Assembly (NCBI RefSeq): GCF_901001135.1
Contig: NC_042618.1
Coordinates: forward strand, 302,046,624-302,110,623
Source of the DNA: Rhinatrema bivittatum
Lineage: Eukaryota > Chordata > Amphibia > Gymnophiona > Rhinatrematidae
DNA: 64,000 bases
Direction: 5' to 3'
Numbering within the stretch: position 1 is the first letter of the stretch; every line of letters begins with the position of its first letter. The position numbers and the translations under genes were made by a program. Positions 32,103-42,281 of this stretch are shown here, piece after piece. The notes under the pieces are model-generated. The model made no database searches. It was not told the origin of the DNA and saw nothing but the letters and a program-made list of their open reading frames with translations.

Positions 32103-32816
32103 TGTTGCGATCCCAGTCGCGGCTCCCATGACCGGGTTCTTACCTCCGCTGCTGACCCAGACGTCCGGCTGGCCTCCCTGGCGCCATTCCAGGCCTGCAC
32201 AGGCCTTTCCCTGCTGCGGCGTCTCCACGAGGGACACGCCGTTGAGTTCTCCGGCCTGGCCCCACCCACTGTGTACGCGCGTGCATGAGGAGGCAGCTCT
32301 TAAAGCTGCATGCGCGGGAAACCTCGGCTGGTTCCCGGAGTGACGTCAGACACCTGCAGGGTATTTAAACCCTTGCCCTGCTCCAGAGGATCGCCTTGCA
32401 ACGAGGATCACTCCGATGTGAGTATCTAGTTGCTGTTCCACTCCTGCTCCAGCCTTCCTCCTGATCCAGCTTCCGTCCCTGCTCTAATCCTGGTTCCTGA
32501 CCTAGTGGTCTGTCTTCTTGGTTCTGATCTGGCTTATCCTCTGGTCTCCTCTGTCTGCCTCTGGCCCTGATCTTCGGACTGTTCCACCGACCTGCACCTT
32601 CCTTGCCGTGATGTCTGGACTTCGTCTCGGTTGACTTCGCCTAAGTCCCAGTGGCTCGGGTCCTCACGGGCTCCTCCCGGGGGGACCTCGGGCTTCCAAG
32701 GGTGAAGCTAACCACTGGTCTCCCGGCATCTTCCGCCTCCCAGCCACTCTTCTTCTGCGGAGATCTTCTACCCTTCATCTTCCACTGGCCGGCCCAAGGG
32801 TCCACAAATCCTAACA
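32103..32816 (+). repeat. Ty3/gypsy 3' LTR (LTR-A)
   Basis: The LTR starts TGTTGCGATCC directly after the chromodomain coding end and finishes CCTAACA, so it follows the TG..CA rule. It is 714 bp. A CRE (TGACGTCA, 32341-32348) and a TATTTAA box (32362-32368) mark the promoter. The block 'ggcccaagggtccac' just before the 3' end is shared with the LTRs at 42282-44937. The spurious frames here are composition artefacts. Confidence 0.85.
32341..32368 (+). promoter_or_regulatory. LTR-A promoter: CRE plus TATA-like box
   Basis: TGACGTCA (32341-32348) is followed 13 bases later by TATTTAA (32362-32368). The same pair with similar spacing occurs in LTR-B1 and LTR-B2, so it is a conserved LTR promoter. 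CREB/ATF family proteins would be the expected binders. Confidence 0.7.
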
Positions 32817-33040
32817 TCTCTGTCTGCCTCAGCTCCACTAGGTCTGCCACATTAGCATCCAGAGATCGGACTTGTTCTCTGAGAGACAGGAGCTCTTTGC
32901 ATTGCATGCACATATACAATTTCTCACCGGCGGGTAAAAAATCATACATGGGACACTCTTTGCAAAAGACTGGGAAGCCCCTCTCTTGCTTGCTGGACTG
33001 CTGCCTTCATCTCAAATTTGTTCAGTTCCTTGTTACGTTT
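32817..33040 (-). pseudogene. Unidentified remnant with CxxC and coiled-coil pattern
   Basis: On the minus strand a frame reads YMCMQCKELLSLREQVRSL, then NVADLVELRQTEM, that is a CxxC pair followed by a heptad-like leucine pattern. It looks like the start of a retroelement ORF1 or gag, but I cannot name the family. The frame continues into the antisense of the LTR, which is meaningless. Confidence 0.3.
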
Positions 33041-33265
33041 TAGGTTGCTATGGGAGTAGGAATGTGTCCAATTAATGTCCTTTAAATGTATTAGTGAATT
33101 CACTATATGTCTGGTAGTGGCCTACAGGGGAATGATCAAACTCTCAATAAGTTTTTTTTTTTAATTTTTTTGTGAAAGTGGCACCTGTCCACCTGGTTTG
33201 CTCACACATAACATCTCCCCTCTATTGGAATTCATTTTGTCTCAGAAGACTGACTTTTCCATATC

Positions 33266-33505
33266 TTGGGTGATTTCCATATTAACATGGATTCCTCCCT
33301 TCTGTCCTCTGCTGGAGAGCTTCTGTTTGAGACTATGGCAGCCTGTGGATGGAATCAGATTGTTACCAGCCCCACCCACAGGGCAGGCCATATGCTTGAC
33401 CTCATTTTCCTAAATACCTATGTTTTCTCCTTCTTTCCCTCTACCTTACAGACTCATCCTGACCTCTGCTCTGACCATTATCTGATTAAAACATTTTACA
33501 ATTAA
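33266..33505 (+). pseudogene. L2-like endonuclease C-terminal part
   Basis: A 79-residue frame with MGDFHINMDSS, a WNQIVTSPTHRAGHMLDLIFLN block and DLCSDHYLIK. These are the GDFN, PTH..LDL and SDH blocks of the apurinic-type endonuclease that nicks target DNA for LINE insertion. The catalytic aspartate and histidine of SDH are intact here. The N-terminal half is absent. Confidence 0.85.
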
Positions 33506-34086
33506 TTGTTTCTCCAGCAGAGGATGACACCAGCATGTGTATAATCACCAAATGTGGACACTTTGATTCCACTCAATTTAAGGAGAAATTGGTGCCACTA
33601 CTGAACTTTTCCTCTTTTATTTAACAATGGCATAGTTTAATTTTGAATGTAACCGATGACTTGGCTCCAGTAAAATCTTGGTGCCCTAAGCATTCCAAAT
33701 CTGCTCCCTTGTGTTCCCATCTTCCGATGGACTAGAAACATCTGCGACTAATAGCAGAGACTCCATGGTAAAAGATCGCTTTCTTTGAGAACCACTTGCA
33801 TTATAAAACCTTGCTTATTGTCTATCACAATTCCATCAACTTTGCCTAATGTCTCTACTTTTTTTTTTTTTAATTTTCATTTTTTATATGGCAAAGTACA
33901 TATAGCCATTTTGGAGAATAAGGCTCCGAGAACTTCCATACAAATCTCTATATGTCTCTGCTTTAATAACAGAATTGTACGATCTGCAAATAACTCCCAC
34001 GAGCTGTTCTATATTCTTAAATCCTTTACTCAACCCCCTCCCATGAAATCTCTGCCAGCTCACTTAGGCCCAAATGAAAACTTACA

Positions 34087-34703
34087 GGTAGATTTTAAAA
34101 ATGTTGCTCATGCAAAACCAGCCCCATACATGCATATGTGGGCTGCATGTGAATTTTAAGAAGCTGGGAAGTATGCACGTCAAGAATAAGGAGACAGAAA
34201 AGGGGTGGGGCCCTAATGTATGCACGTAACCCGAAAATTTTGCAATGTGTGCCAGGTTACCTGTGAGTGGTCCTGATGAGGCACAAGTCAAGAGAGAGAG
34301 AAAGCACCTCTTTTAAAAAGACACTCTGACACTCTCTATATATTCTGTTGTAAGAAGGGCACTTTTGACTTAGGGTGGTTTTTTTTTTTTGGGGGGGGGG
34401 GGCAGTGCTACAAGGGTCTACAGACCCTTGTGTCCTAGGTAGACCAATGTAACACCGCCCTCTCCCAAAACCCACCCTGAGTTGAAAATGCCCCTCTTAC
34501 AGAGAGAGAGAATCTGACACTCTATATATCTCCCACTGTGTCAGATTATCTCTCAAAAAGAGGTTTTCTCTCTCTCTCTTGTACATGCAGTAGGGATATT
34601 TTAAATAGTATGTGTGTGTGTACTTGCTTGCACAATATGTATTTTTGCTCGAATGCCCAATAAGCGCATTTATGGATGCATGCACGCTCCTTTTAAAATT
34701 TAC
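34087..34703. mobile_element. MITE with gtagattttaaaa termini, inside the L2-like LINE
   Basis: The left end (gtagattttaaaa) and right end (ttttaaaatttac) are inverted. The element interrupts the LINE linker between a PAHLGPNEN block and a FFHTKIQNHCSSF block. It holds a hairpin (gagagagagaatctgacac with gtgtcagattatctctc, 34501-34556), T- and G-homopolymer runs at 34379-34402, and (TG)n. A similar terminal pair bounds the element at 2681-3165. Confidence 0.6.
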
Positions 34704-34704
34704 T

Positions 34705-35134
34705 TGTTAGTCACAGCTTTTGCCTTTTTTTTTCACACCAAAATTCAAAACCATTGCAGTTCCTTTCCTACTGCTCAGCCAACTCCTCTTGTTCCCGCAA
34801 CCTTCTCCGATCCTCTCTGGGAACATTTTGCACATATTTCTCATTCTGACATTGTGCAGACCATCCAGTCTTTAATAGCTCCACATATTCTCTTGCCCCC
34901 TGTACTATTGCCCTCCTGAAATACAGCTGCAATGAAATTGCCCCTTTATTAGTCAATATTATTAATCTCTCCCTTTCCACTGTATATCTACCTGCTTGTC
35001 TCAAACGAGCATATGTTAAACCAATACTAAAACAAAATGTAATTTAGATCCCTCTGACCTTTCCAACTATTGTCCCATTTCTTCATTACCGCTTTGTGCC
35101 AAAATCATTCAGTCTTCTGTACTGAAGCAATTTA
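34705..35134 (+). pseudogene. L2-like reverse transcriptase, finger region
   Basis: The segment encodes FFHTKIQNHCSSF, a TIQSLIAPHILLPP-type block and then LKQF at the break. The family plan here is the linker followed by the RT finger. Frames are broken by at least one stop (before NTAAMKL). The frame is cut by the foldback MITE at 35135. Confidence 0.65.
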
Positions 35135-35779
35135 CCATATATACTTGTGTGTAAGTCATTCTTGTGGATAAGTTGAGGGCAGTTTTTGGAACAAAAAATT
35201 AAGAAATTTGCTATGACCCATGGATAAGTCGAGGGTAAAACTTAGGTCCATTCACTTCTTCCCTTCCCCACCATGGCTATCTCCGGTCCATTCACCCACA
35301 GGCTGAAGACACAACTGAAGCAGCAAGAAACTAAGAGGCTGGTGGCAGTAGAACAACTTCTCCCTCACCTCCTCCTGATCCCTTAATTCACCAGCTGCTA
35401 CCCTAAAACATCAGGAGGACAATGGGAGTTGCGGCTGCTCATCTGTGTCCTCCCTCCTCCCCTGCAAGCTCCCAGTGTTGTGCTTTGAGCTATGTGGTTC
35501 TAAATGTCAATTAGGCCCTGGCAGAGGAGGAGGGAGGACATGTTTGAGCAGTTGCGAGGTATGAGGTAGAAACTGTCCTATTGCCACTGGCCTCTTTCTT
35601 GCTACTTCGGTTGTGTCTTCAGCCTGTGGTTGAATGGATCGAGGAAAGCCATTAGCATAGAATAAATACCTTGAGGGGGAGGAGGAGGAAACTAGCATTG
35701 ACCCATAGATAAGGTGACCCTGTTTTTTTAAGATGAATTTTAAGACTTTAATTTCTTGACTTATACACAAGTATATAGG
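35135..35779. mobile_element. Foldback MITE with ccatatatacttgtg termini
   Basis: Both ends read ccatatatacttgtgtgtaag (inverted at the right as cttatacacaagtatatagg). The arms are complementary for about 300 bases, including ggctgaagacacaactgaag on the left and its inverse on the right. It splits the RT between LKQF and the QFFGEHSILDRHQF block. No TSD is readable. The minus-strand open frame inside it is not a gene. Confidence 0.75.
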
Positions 35780-36320
35780 TTTCCAATTTTTTGGTGAGCA
35801 CTCCATTTTGGATCGGCATCAATTCAGCTTTTGCAAAATTCATAGCACAGAGATTCTGCTTGATTCTAGTTTGAACACTATTCACCATGGTTTTAACTGG
35901 CACTTGTTATTTTCTTCTTCTCCTGGACATTTCTGCAGCTTTTTAACACACTGGATCACTCTATTCTTCAATCATACCTTTTCAAGATTGTTATATCTGG
36001 TTTTGTGTTATCCTGGTTTTCCTCATATATTTCCAATCATTCACCATAGATTAATGTAAATAGGACAATCTCGCTATGGTATCCAATCACATCTGGAGAA
36101 CCCAGGGATCTGCACTCTCTGTTGCACTCTTCAATATATGTCTCACTCCCTTATGCCAGCTTCTTGGACAACTTGGTTTTACAAATAAAATGTATGCAGA
36201 AGAAATACAGCTTTTCCACCTCTATAATCAGCATGGTCTGCTACAGTTCAATTTGCTTCTATTTGTCTTCAATCTGTCTGGTGCTGGCTCTCCATTAACA
36301 GGCTTTCCTTGAATCTTAAA
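35780..36320 (+). pseudogene. L2-like reverse transcriptase, palm region
   Basis: Frames encode HSILDRHQFSFCKIHSTEILL, a DISAAF-type block that is no longer intact, a TQGSALSVALFNI block and KMYAEEIQLF, which replaces the FADDTQ-type catalytic motif. Both catalytic aspartates of that motif are gone (EE in place of DD), and several stops are present, so the enzyme is dead. Confidence 0.75.
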
Positions 36321-37088
36321 AAGACCGAAGCTCTTATCCTCAGTCATCACGCTCCCTTCTCAATCCCTGACACTTTTTACATTTTTGGCAATACTATCCA
36401 GATGTCTCAGATGGTCCGTAACCTTGGTGTTACTCTTGATACAAATCTTTCCATGATTCCTCAGATCAAGTCTGTTGTTAAAAGTTCCTTCTATAAACTG
36501 AGGATGCTAAGACACTTGAAGCCCATACTACAACCGAACCTGCTAATTTCCACAGACCTCATCTTTCCCTCCATTGACTAGTGTAATTCCCTCTATGCTG
36601 GTTCACCCTAAAACACACTATGCTCTTTACAGATCATTTAGAATTCAGCTGCACATTTACTCACTGGCATACCGATTCGAGATCACATTACTCCTATTTT
36701 AAAATGCTTACATTGGTTACCTATATCTTGGCCTATTAAGTACAAAGTCACCACTTCCATTCACAACCTCCTCTATATTATGTGTTCTCCTTGGATCATT
36801 TCCACCATTCGTATTCATATACCAGTATGATACCTCCACTCTTCAAGTCAGTTTCTATTGGACATTCCCTCTCCGAAAGCTGCCTGTTTAGCTGCTACCT
36901 GCAAGCGATCTTTCTCCAAACATGGCCCCATGCTCTGGAATTCTCTTCCGTTATCTTTGCAGCTCACAAAGGACCCCAAGCAGTTCAAGAAACTATTAAA
37001 ACTAATTTATTCACTGAAGTGTTCCAGTAACATGATGTTGTTTCTTTTTCCAGCTTGGACATTTTATCATGAAGATAAATGTACTTAG
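36309..37088 (+). pseudogene. L2-like LINE C-terminal region
   Basis: Three overlapping frames hold LNLKKTEALIL, VRNLGVTLDTNLSM, SFYKLRMLRHLKPIL and, later, a KRSFSKHGPMLWNSLPLSL block followed by FKKLLKLIY. This is the RT thumb/connection and the WNSLP-type tail typical of L2/CR1 LINEs. The equivalent tail at 55045-55230 is better preserved. Confidence 0.75.
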
Positions 37089-37199
37089 TTTGTCTAGTTA
37101 GTTTTTATTTTATGGATGTTCTGCAGTACCCTGCTCTAATCTGTTTTTGGAGGGGTGGGTTATAAATGCTTTTAAATCTATCAGTCAATTAATCACCGT

Positions 37200-38175
37200 G
37201 ATGAGGAGCAGACCTCTCCCAGGATTTGCATGTTCCACGTTAGCACTGCCTCAAGTATATAGGGTGATACATTGGACAGCATCACCCTAGTTCCAGGGAC
37301 CTCCAGAGGCTCTATTTGCATGAAGACCCCCTCCCACAACCATACCACTCAGAATTTCCACATGTGTGGTGGTCAGTGTATGGAATAAAAGACAATTTTT
37401 TCCATACATCCTGCCAGCCACCAGTATGGCTGCAGGACCCAACACTTTTGCCAGAGCCATTATGTGGGCCTTGACACTTGTTCTACCCATTGCTTTTCAT
37501 GGCTTTGAGTTAGACCATGGAAGAGGTAGACGAAGAGGCCCCTATGCCTGCACCTGGTTAGGTTGGTGCCATTTTCCCCCTAGCAGAGCCACCAGCTGCT
37601 GCATCTGATACAACAACTGCATAGGATCTTATAGGTGGTGGTTTAGCAGTAGCAGAGCTGGATGTAATGACAGGAGAGGAACTGGGGTCCTGAATCATGT
37701 CTTTTCCCTGTCCTGATGCTGCATGAGGTATAACAGCAGACATTCTGTTACCTTCTCTGGTTGGTGATGCAGCCACCTCCGAGGTGGAAGGAGGGGACTT
37801 GACCAGAGCGATTGTCTCAGCTATGGGTGGGGCCAAGGCAATAATGGTGGTTCACAGTGGCTGGTGACATAGTTCCAGCTACTGAAGATTCCCTGAAAAG
37901 AGAAGCCTCTGCACCAGTGTTTAGCAGTGCTGGGGCTGGGGCAGGAGCAGTGTATCCAGCAGTGGCAGGAAAGATTTTATTATTACCAGCTGCTGGCATT
38001 GAGACTACATACGTGAGAGGTGCAGCAGTCAGTGGTGCAGGGCATGGGGGCCAGCCAGCTGCAGTCAATGTTGTTGCTGAGGTTTTATGGGTGCCAGCCA
38101 GAATTCAATGGATATTCTGTTTTGACATTGACTTCCAACTAGCACTTACCCTCTCTCTCTCCCTCCCTTGAGGCT
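37200..38175 (-). pseudogene. L1/Tx1-like ORF1 remnant (N-terminal and core)
   Basis: On the minus strand: a proline/serine-rich N-terminal half (SYAVVVSDAAAGG), then KVLGPAAILVAGRMYGKNCLLF, and a EPLEVPGTRVMLSNVSPYI block near 37280. This last block with MLSNVPPF-like residues is characteristic of the RRM-like core of Tx1/L1-type ORF1 proteins, which bind element RNA. Stops lie between the blocks (after GGPWN and others). The zinc-knuckle end is missing here, whereas the other remnant at 26640-27410 has only that end. Confidence 0.5.
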
Positions 38176-38289
38176 GCTTCCTCCCCATTGCCCAAGCTGT
38201 TCTTTCTTGTAATTTAAGGAAATGGGGGCTGAGAGTGAAACAGCCCTTGTAGTATGGAAGGAGAGTGAGGGGACTACTAAAGTGATTTC

Positions 38290-38385
38290 TTTTGGAGCAC
38301 TAGTTTTTTACACTATTTAGTTAAATGACAGTAAATGAAATAAGTGTGGAAAAACTAAATAGTGTAAAAAACTAGTGCTCCAAAA
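38290..38385. repeat. Perfect 33-bp hairpin
   Basis: The left arm at 38290-38322 is exactly complementary to the right arm at 38353-38385, with a 30-base loop. The arms start ttttggagcactag. It may be a young MITE remnant or a replication-slippage product. Confidence 0.85.
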
Positions 38386-38995
38386 AAAACCAAAACAAAA
38401 AACAACAAGGAGTGTACATGGATGTGAATAGTAAAAAAAAATAAAATTGAAATTTTAAAAAGTGCTTGGTTTCTTAGTTGCACTGGGAGGGTGTCCGATA
38501 CACTCAGCTGGGCTTTTGAGCTTGTGTCCGAGCTGAGTGAACCTTCTGTTTGGAACCTCAGTATCCAAGCAAAGAAAATAAAAGATAAGAATTGTTGCTC
38601 TTTTAAGTTATAAATCTGAAATAAAGTCAAAAAAGGCAATTATGGGGGGGAAGAATAAAAAAATATATAATAACTAAATCAAACAAAATAGTAGAACTAG
38701 AGCTCTCCTTTTGCTCCAATTAAAGACTTAAGGGGAGAGCACAAAAGAATAAAATCTGCTAAGCAAACAAATAACATAGAAAATGCGCCCTAAAACTGCC
38801 GCTGCCCAAATAAAACTCACCCTGAAAAATAAGTGTGTGTGTCTGTGTGTGTGTAAATATAAATCAGAAATAAATCAGTGAACAAACTATGGTGGAAGGG
38901 AAGAGAGGGTGCAGTAAGTATTCAAGGGAAGGCAGAGGAACTGTTTTCCCCTAAAACAAACAAATACAATTAAAGTCTCAATAAATGAAATAAGG
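38386..38995. other. Unassigned sequence, A-rich then mixed
   Basis: A-rich just after the hairpin, with a (TG)n at 38832-38852. No coding signal. The small minus-strand frame at 38355-38639 has no family features. Confidence 0.35.
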
Positions 38996-40099
38996 TTCAC
39001 TTAGATTCTTACCTGCTAATTGTCTTTCCCTGAGTGCTGACAGACCAGTCCAGACAAGAAGGATTTATCCCTCCTATCAGCAGTTGGAGGCAGAGGGCAA
39101 GCTGATTTTGGCCTTATGTCCCTCCCTATATAGTCTGGTGCTGCAGGAAAGGTGTCAGTCTCTTGCTTGCCCAAACCAAGAAGTATTTTCCTGGAACTGA
39201 AATTAAATCTACTATCTAGCAAAAGAAAAGAAGGAAAGAGAAATAAAAGATAAAAATATATATGTATATTTTTATAAAAGTCAAAGAAAGTATGGGATTG
39301 AGCATTATATCTGGAAAAAAAAGGCCTTTACTTCCTTCCTCTTCTCGTTAACTCCACACTATGTTCTATATATACTTTCTCTCTCTCTCTCTTTTGTTAT
39401 ATCCACCATCTGTTTCTTGACTGCTCGCTCAGGATTCAGTGAAAGAAAATTAGCAAGTAAGTGTCTAACTGATCCTTCCTCATTTTATCAATTGACAAGC
39501 AGTACCTATCCCAATGTGGGATTACCCTACAGCTGCTTCCAGGACTCCTGTGGCAAAGGCTGTATTCTTCTTCTCCTGAAGGTTCATCTGTAGTGTTTTA
39601 TAAACAAATGCAGAGATACCCATGTGGTTGCTCTGCAGATTTCTGCTGGCATCACCAGCCTGCCCATGATGCTGCCAGCCCTCATTTAGTTTGTTTTAAC
39701 GTCTTTTGGCACCTGCTTCCCTTCTACTATGCATGCTATCACTATTGTTTCTTTAATCCATCATGCAATCAAAGCCTTCAAGGCTGTTCCTATTTGCAGG
39801 CTTTGGCAAATAACTCAAACCACTTCTCTGGCTTCCAGAAATCATTTGTAACTTCCAGGTACCTCAATAGAATCCTCTGCACATTCAAAAGCTGGAGGTC
39901 ACTCCTTTGACCTTAGCATTCTTCTTTCCTGAAGCTTGGCACAGAGATTACTTGATTCAGATGAAATCTTAACATTATCTTAGGCAAGAATAATGGAACT
40001 GGCCTGATTATGACTTTTTCCTTTGAAAAGGAAAGGTAGGGACCCCTTCAGGACGCCTGCAACTCCGAGATTCTCCTGACTGAACAAATAGCCCCACCA

Positions 40100-40567
40100 G
40101 AAATGTCATCTTCAAGGTGAGATCAGCCTCTTGATGGACTGAAATGGATCCTTTGTGAGTGTTTTCAGGACCAAGTTTAAGTTTCAGGATGGGACTAGTG
40201 GCTTCACCAGCTGATGAATGTAGTTTGCCCCTTTTAAAAAGCAGGCTATGTCTGGATGGGACATTAGGTAGACCCCTGTTAATGCCCCCTGTAGCATGCT
40301 ATGGCTGAAATCTGGACCTTTTAGGAGTTCAAAGTTTGCCCTTTATCCAACTCATCCTGGAGAAACTGCAGAATAATAGCTACTTATGCTTTCTGTAGTA
40401 GCATCTTTTTCTTTCTGCACCATGTTTCAAAAATCTTCCAAATTCTCATATATGATAGTATGGTGGATGTTTTTCTTGCTTTAAGTAAGGTTGATATCAA
40501 CTGTCCTGAGTAGACTCTTCAAGAGCCATGCTATAAAAGAGAACTGTGCTGGCTCCTCCATGATTAC
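40100..40567 (-). pseudogene. DIRS tyrosine recombinase remnant
   Basis: Minus-strand translation near 40330-40470 gives W(K)IFETWCRKKKMLLQ and ILQFLQDELDKGQTLNS, matching the N-terminal core-binding domain of DIRS tyrosine recombinases (a WC..K..L..FLQ.GLDKG plan). Further on (40200-40260), LPNVPSRHSLLFKRG resembles the block that precedes the catalytic region. The catalytic R..HxxR..Y cannot be identified with confidence. Stops and frameshifts are present. Confidence 0.6.
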
Positions 40568-41161
40568 TAGGGATGTGAATCGTGTGCCCAATCGTTTTAA
40601 CGATCGATTTCGGCTTGGGGGGGGGGGGGGGGGTGTGGAAATCTGATCTGCATGGGTTTTTTTTGTAAAAAAATCAGTTTTTCGGTTAGTGCGCACTAAC
40701 AGAAAATGATACAATTTGACACTTTTCAAGTCAGTTAAGGTCAGTTTAGGAATCAATATGTATTCCTATTGGCTGCCCTCTTATTTATTCATGTTACCAA
40801 GGTTTCCACTAACGTGATGGTTTAATATATGGGTGATGGGAAATGGAAACGGTTGGTAGCTTGACAAAAAAAGTAATGTGATCAGTCAATGTGACTAGAA
40901 CTTGTGCCCTATCCCTGATACCGGGAGTGTTGTGATCTTCCTGCACACAGTGCCCTATCCCGGTTACCGGGGGTGTTGTGATCTTCCTGCATGCAGTGCC
41001 CTATCCCTGACTAACTTCCGTTAGTGCGCACTAACAAAAAACCCGATTTTTCACGATAAATCGGTAGAATTCCTATTGTATCAAGTCCCTTACCGATTAA
41101 TGACGATTTTAAAATTATCGGACGATTATTTTAAATCGTTAAAAAATGATTCACATCCCTA
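40568..41161. mobile_element. hAT-type MITE with perfect 8-bp TSD
   Basis: The ends are tagggatgtgaatcgt and its inverse (aatgattcacatcccta). Both flanks are atgattac (40560-40567 and 41162-41169), an exact 8-bp duplication as expected for hAT. The interior holds a 17-base G run (about 40617-40634), a 'gccctatccc..ggtgttgtgatcttcctgca' repeat (about 2.5 copies, 40910-41010) and atcgattt/atcgtta words. It carries no coding region. The ends match the element at 48141-49680. Confidence 0.92.
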
Positions 41162-41472
41162 ATGATTACTGTTCTCTGGTGCAAGAAGCATTCCATCTGA
41201 GTGAACTTGAGTGACTCCCCCACTTTGAACCTGAGAAAATCCATGAACCATGGGCATTTTGCCCAACCTGAGGCCACTAGTATAATCGGTCCTGGATGAT
41301 CAGCAATCCTTTTTAATATTTTTCCTAACATTGGCCACGGTGGGAATATGTACAGAAATGTGTCCCTGGGCCATGCCTGTGTCATCTTACCTAATCCACT
41401 GGATCCCCTTTCTATTTTCTGGCGGTAGAAATTCTTTGACTTGGTGTTCTTGCACATTGTGGGTTCCCCCAT
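41131..41472 (-). pseudogene. DIRS RNase H/adjacent domain piece
   Basis: A 113-residue minus-strand frame with IFPPWPMLGKILKRIADHPG and ILVASGWAKCPWFMDFL. This AFPP..L..I..W..QPW-type block sits after RNase H in DIRS pol. The N-terminal part of the frame is normal for the family, but the C-terminal end runs into the inserted MITE. Confidence 0.75.
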
Positions 41473-41539
41473 TTGACTACTATTTGGTTGAAGGCCTCTT
41501 CAGCCAGCAGCCTTCCTCCCAGGTCTAACATCTGTCTGC

Positions 41540-41866
41540 TTAGGAAATCTGCTTGCAGATCCTGCTATGCGAGTGGTCAAGATCTCCTGTAGGTGTATCT
41601 TTGTCTACCTTATCAGGAGCTCCGCTTCTTCTGCTACTCCTTGTCTGTCTATATAGGTCACTGCTGAAGCATTGTCTGAAAGAATCTTGACAGTCTTGCC
41701 TTTGTCTATTGGAAGGAAGCTCTCTTTTTGCCCATATGACAACTCTTTGGGATTGCCATGACAGAGTCTCTTGTCTTAAACCCATTTTTGAGCTAGGAAT
41801 TAGAAGAAGGTAGCAGTGGGAAAAGGGCACCATTTTTGAACTGCTCCTCCACTGAGGGTACTGCAA
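41540..41866 (-). pseudogene. DIRS RNase H remnant
   Basis: The minus-strand frame is shifted against the family but still shows TRSSRRSGAPDKV and TGDLDHSHSRICKQIS. The adjacent phase carries a 'D..SA..YI.RQG'-like RNase H motif. Frameshifted and nonfunctional. Confidence 0.55.
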
Positions 41867-41870
41867 TGGC

Positions 41871-42281
41871 CAGCCTCCTACTGTGCATAAAAGCAGGCTG
41901 CAGCATTGGACTGTGTGGAATTTTGGTTAAGAGTTAGAGATAGTAGGTGTGTTTTTCTTGAGTTCTTCCCCTGCTTGGGTATTGAGTTTCACAGCTTGGG
42001 CCAATACCTTAGTGGGAAGAGTATCAGTGCCTGTCTTGGTGCAGCTTCTACATTTTGATTGAGAATTTTGGATATTTTTTGCCTTTTTGAAAATTTCTTT
42101 TTGTTGGGCCCTTCGGACGCAGACGGCTGCAACCTTTGCTGGTCACCTCTCTTTTCACTCCACCAGCGATTCTCGGAGCCATGGCAACCTCAGCCTGCAA
42201 ATGCCGCCTTCCCCGGCATCCCCGCGGCGGTGTGGGCAATTCCATCTGCCATCTTGAATTGGGGATTACCTAGGGCACGCG
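41871..42281. other. Unassigned segment between DIRS and LTR
   Basis: Mixed sequence, GC-rich at the right (42100-42240). Part of it (cagcgattctcggagccatggcaac) may belong to another LTR element, but I cannot assign it. Confidence 0.35.

Larger units (their letters stand above)
33210..37185 (+). mobile_element. L2-like LINE copy 1, long but dead
   Basis: Plus-strand LINE with the endonuclease end (33240-33510), linker (33530-34080), reverse transcriptase (34705-36320) and C-terminal part (36309-37090). Two MITEs are inserted (34087-34703 and 35135-35779). Every domain is broken by stops and frameshifts. The 3' end lies at about 37185 without a clear tail repeat. Confidence 0.8.
38996..41870 (-). 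mobile_element. DIRS-like retrotransposon copy 1, 3' part
   Basis: Minus-strand DIRS remnant. In the coding direction it has an RNase H region (41540-41866), a FPPWPMLGKILKRI..W block (41131-41472), a tyrosine-recombinase region (about 40100-40560) and a non-coding end (38996-39240). DIRS elements integrate through a tyrosine recombinase instead of a DDE integrase. A hAT MITE is inserted at 40568-41161. No open frame spans a domain. Confidence 0.75.
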
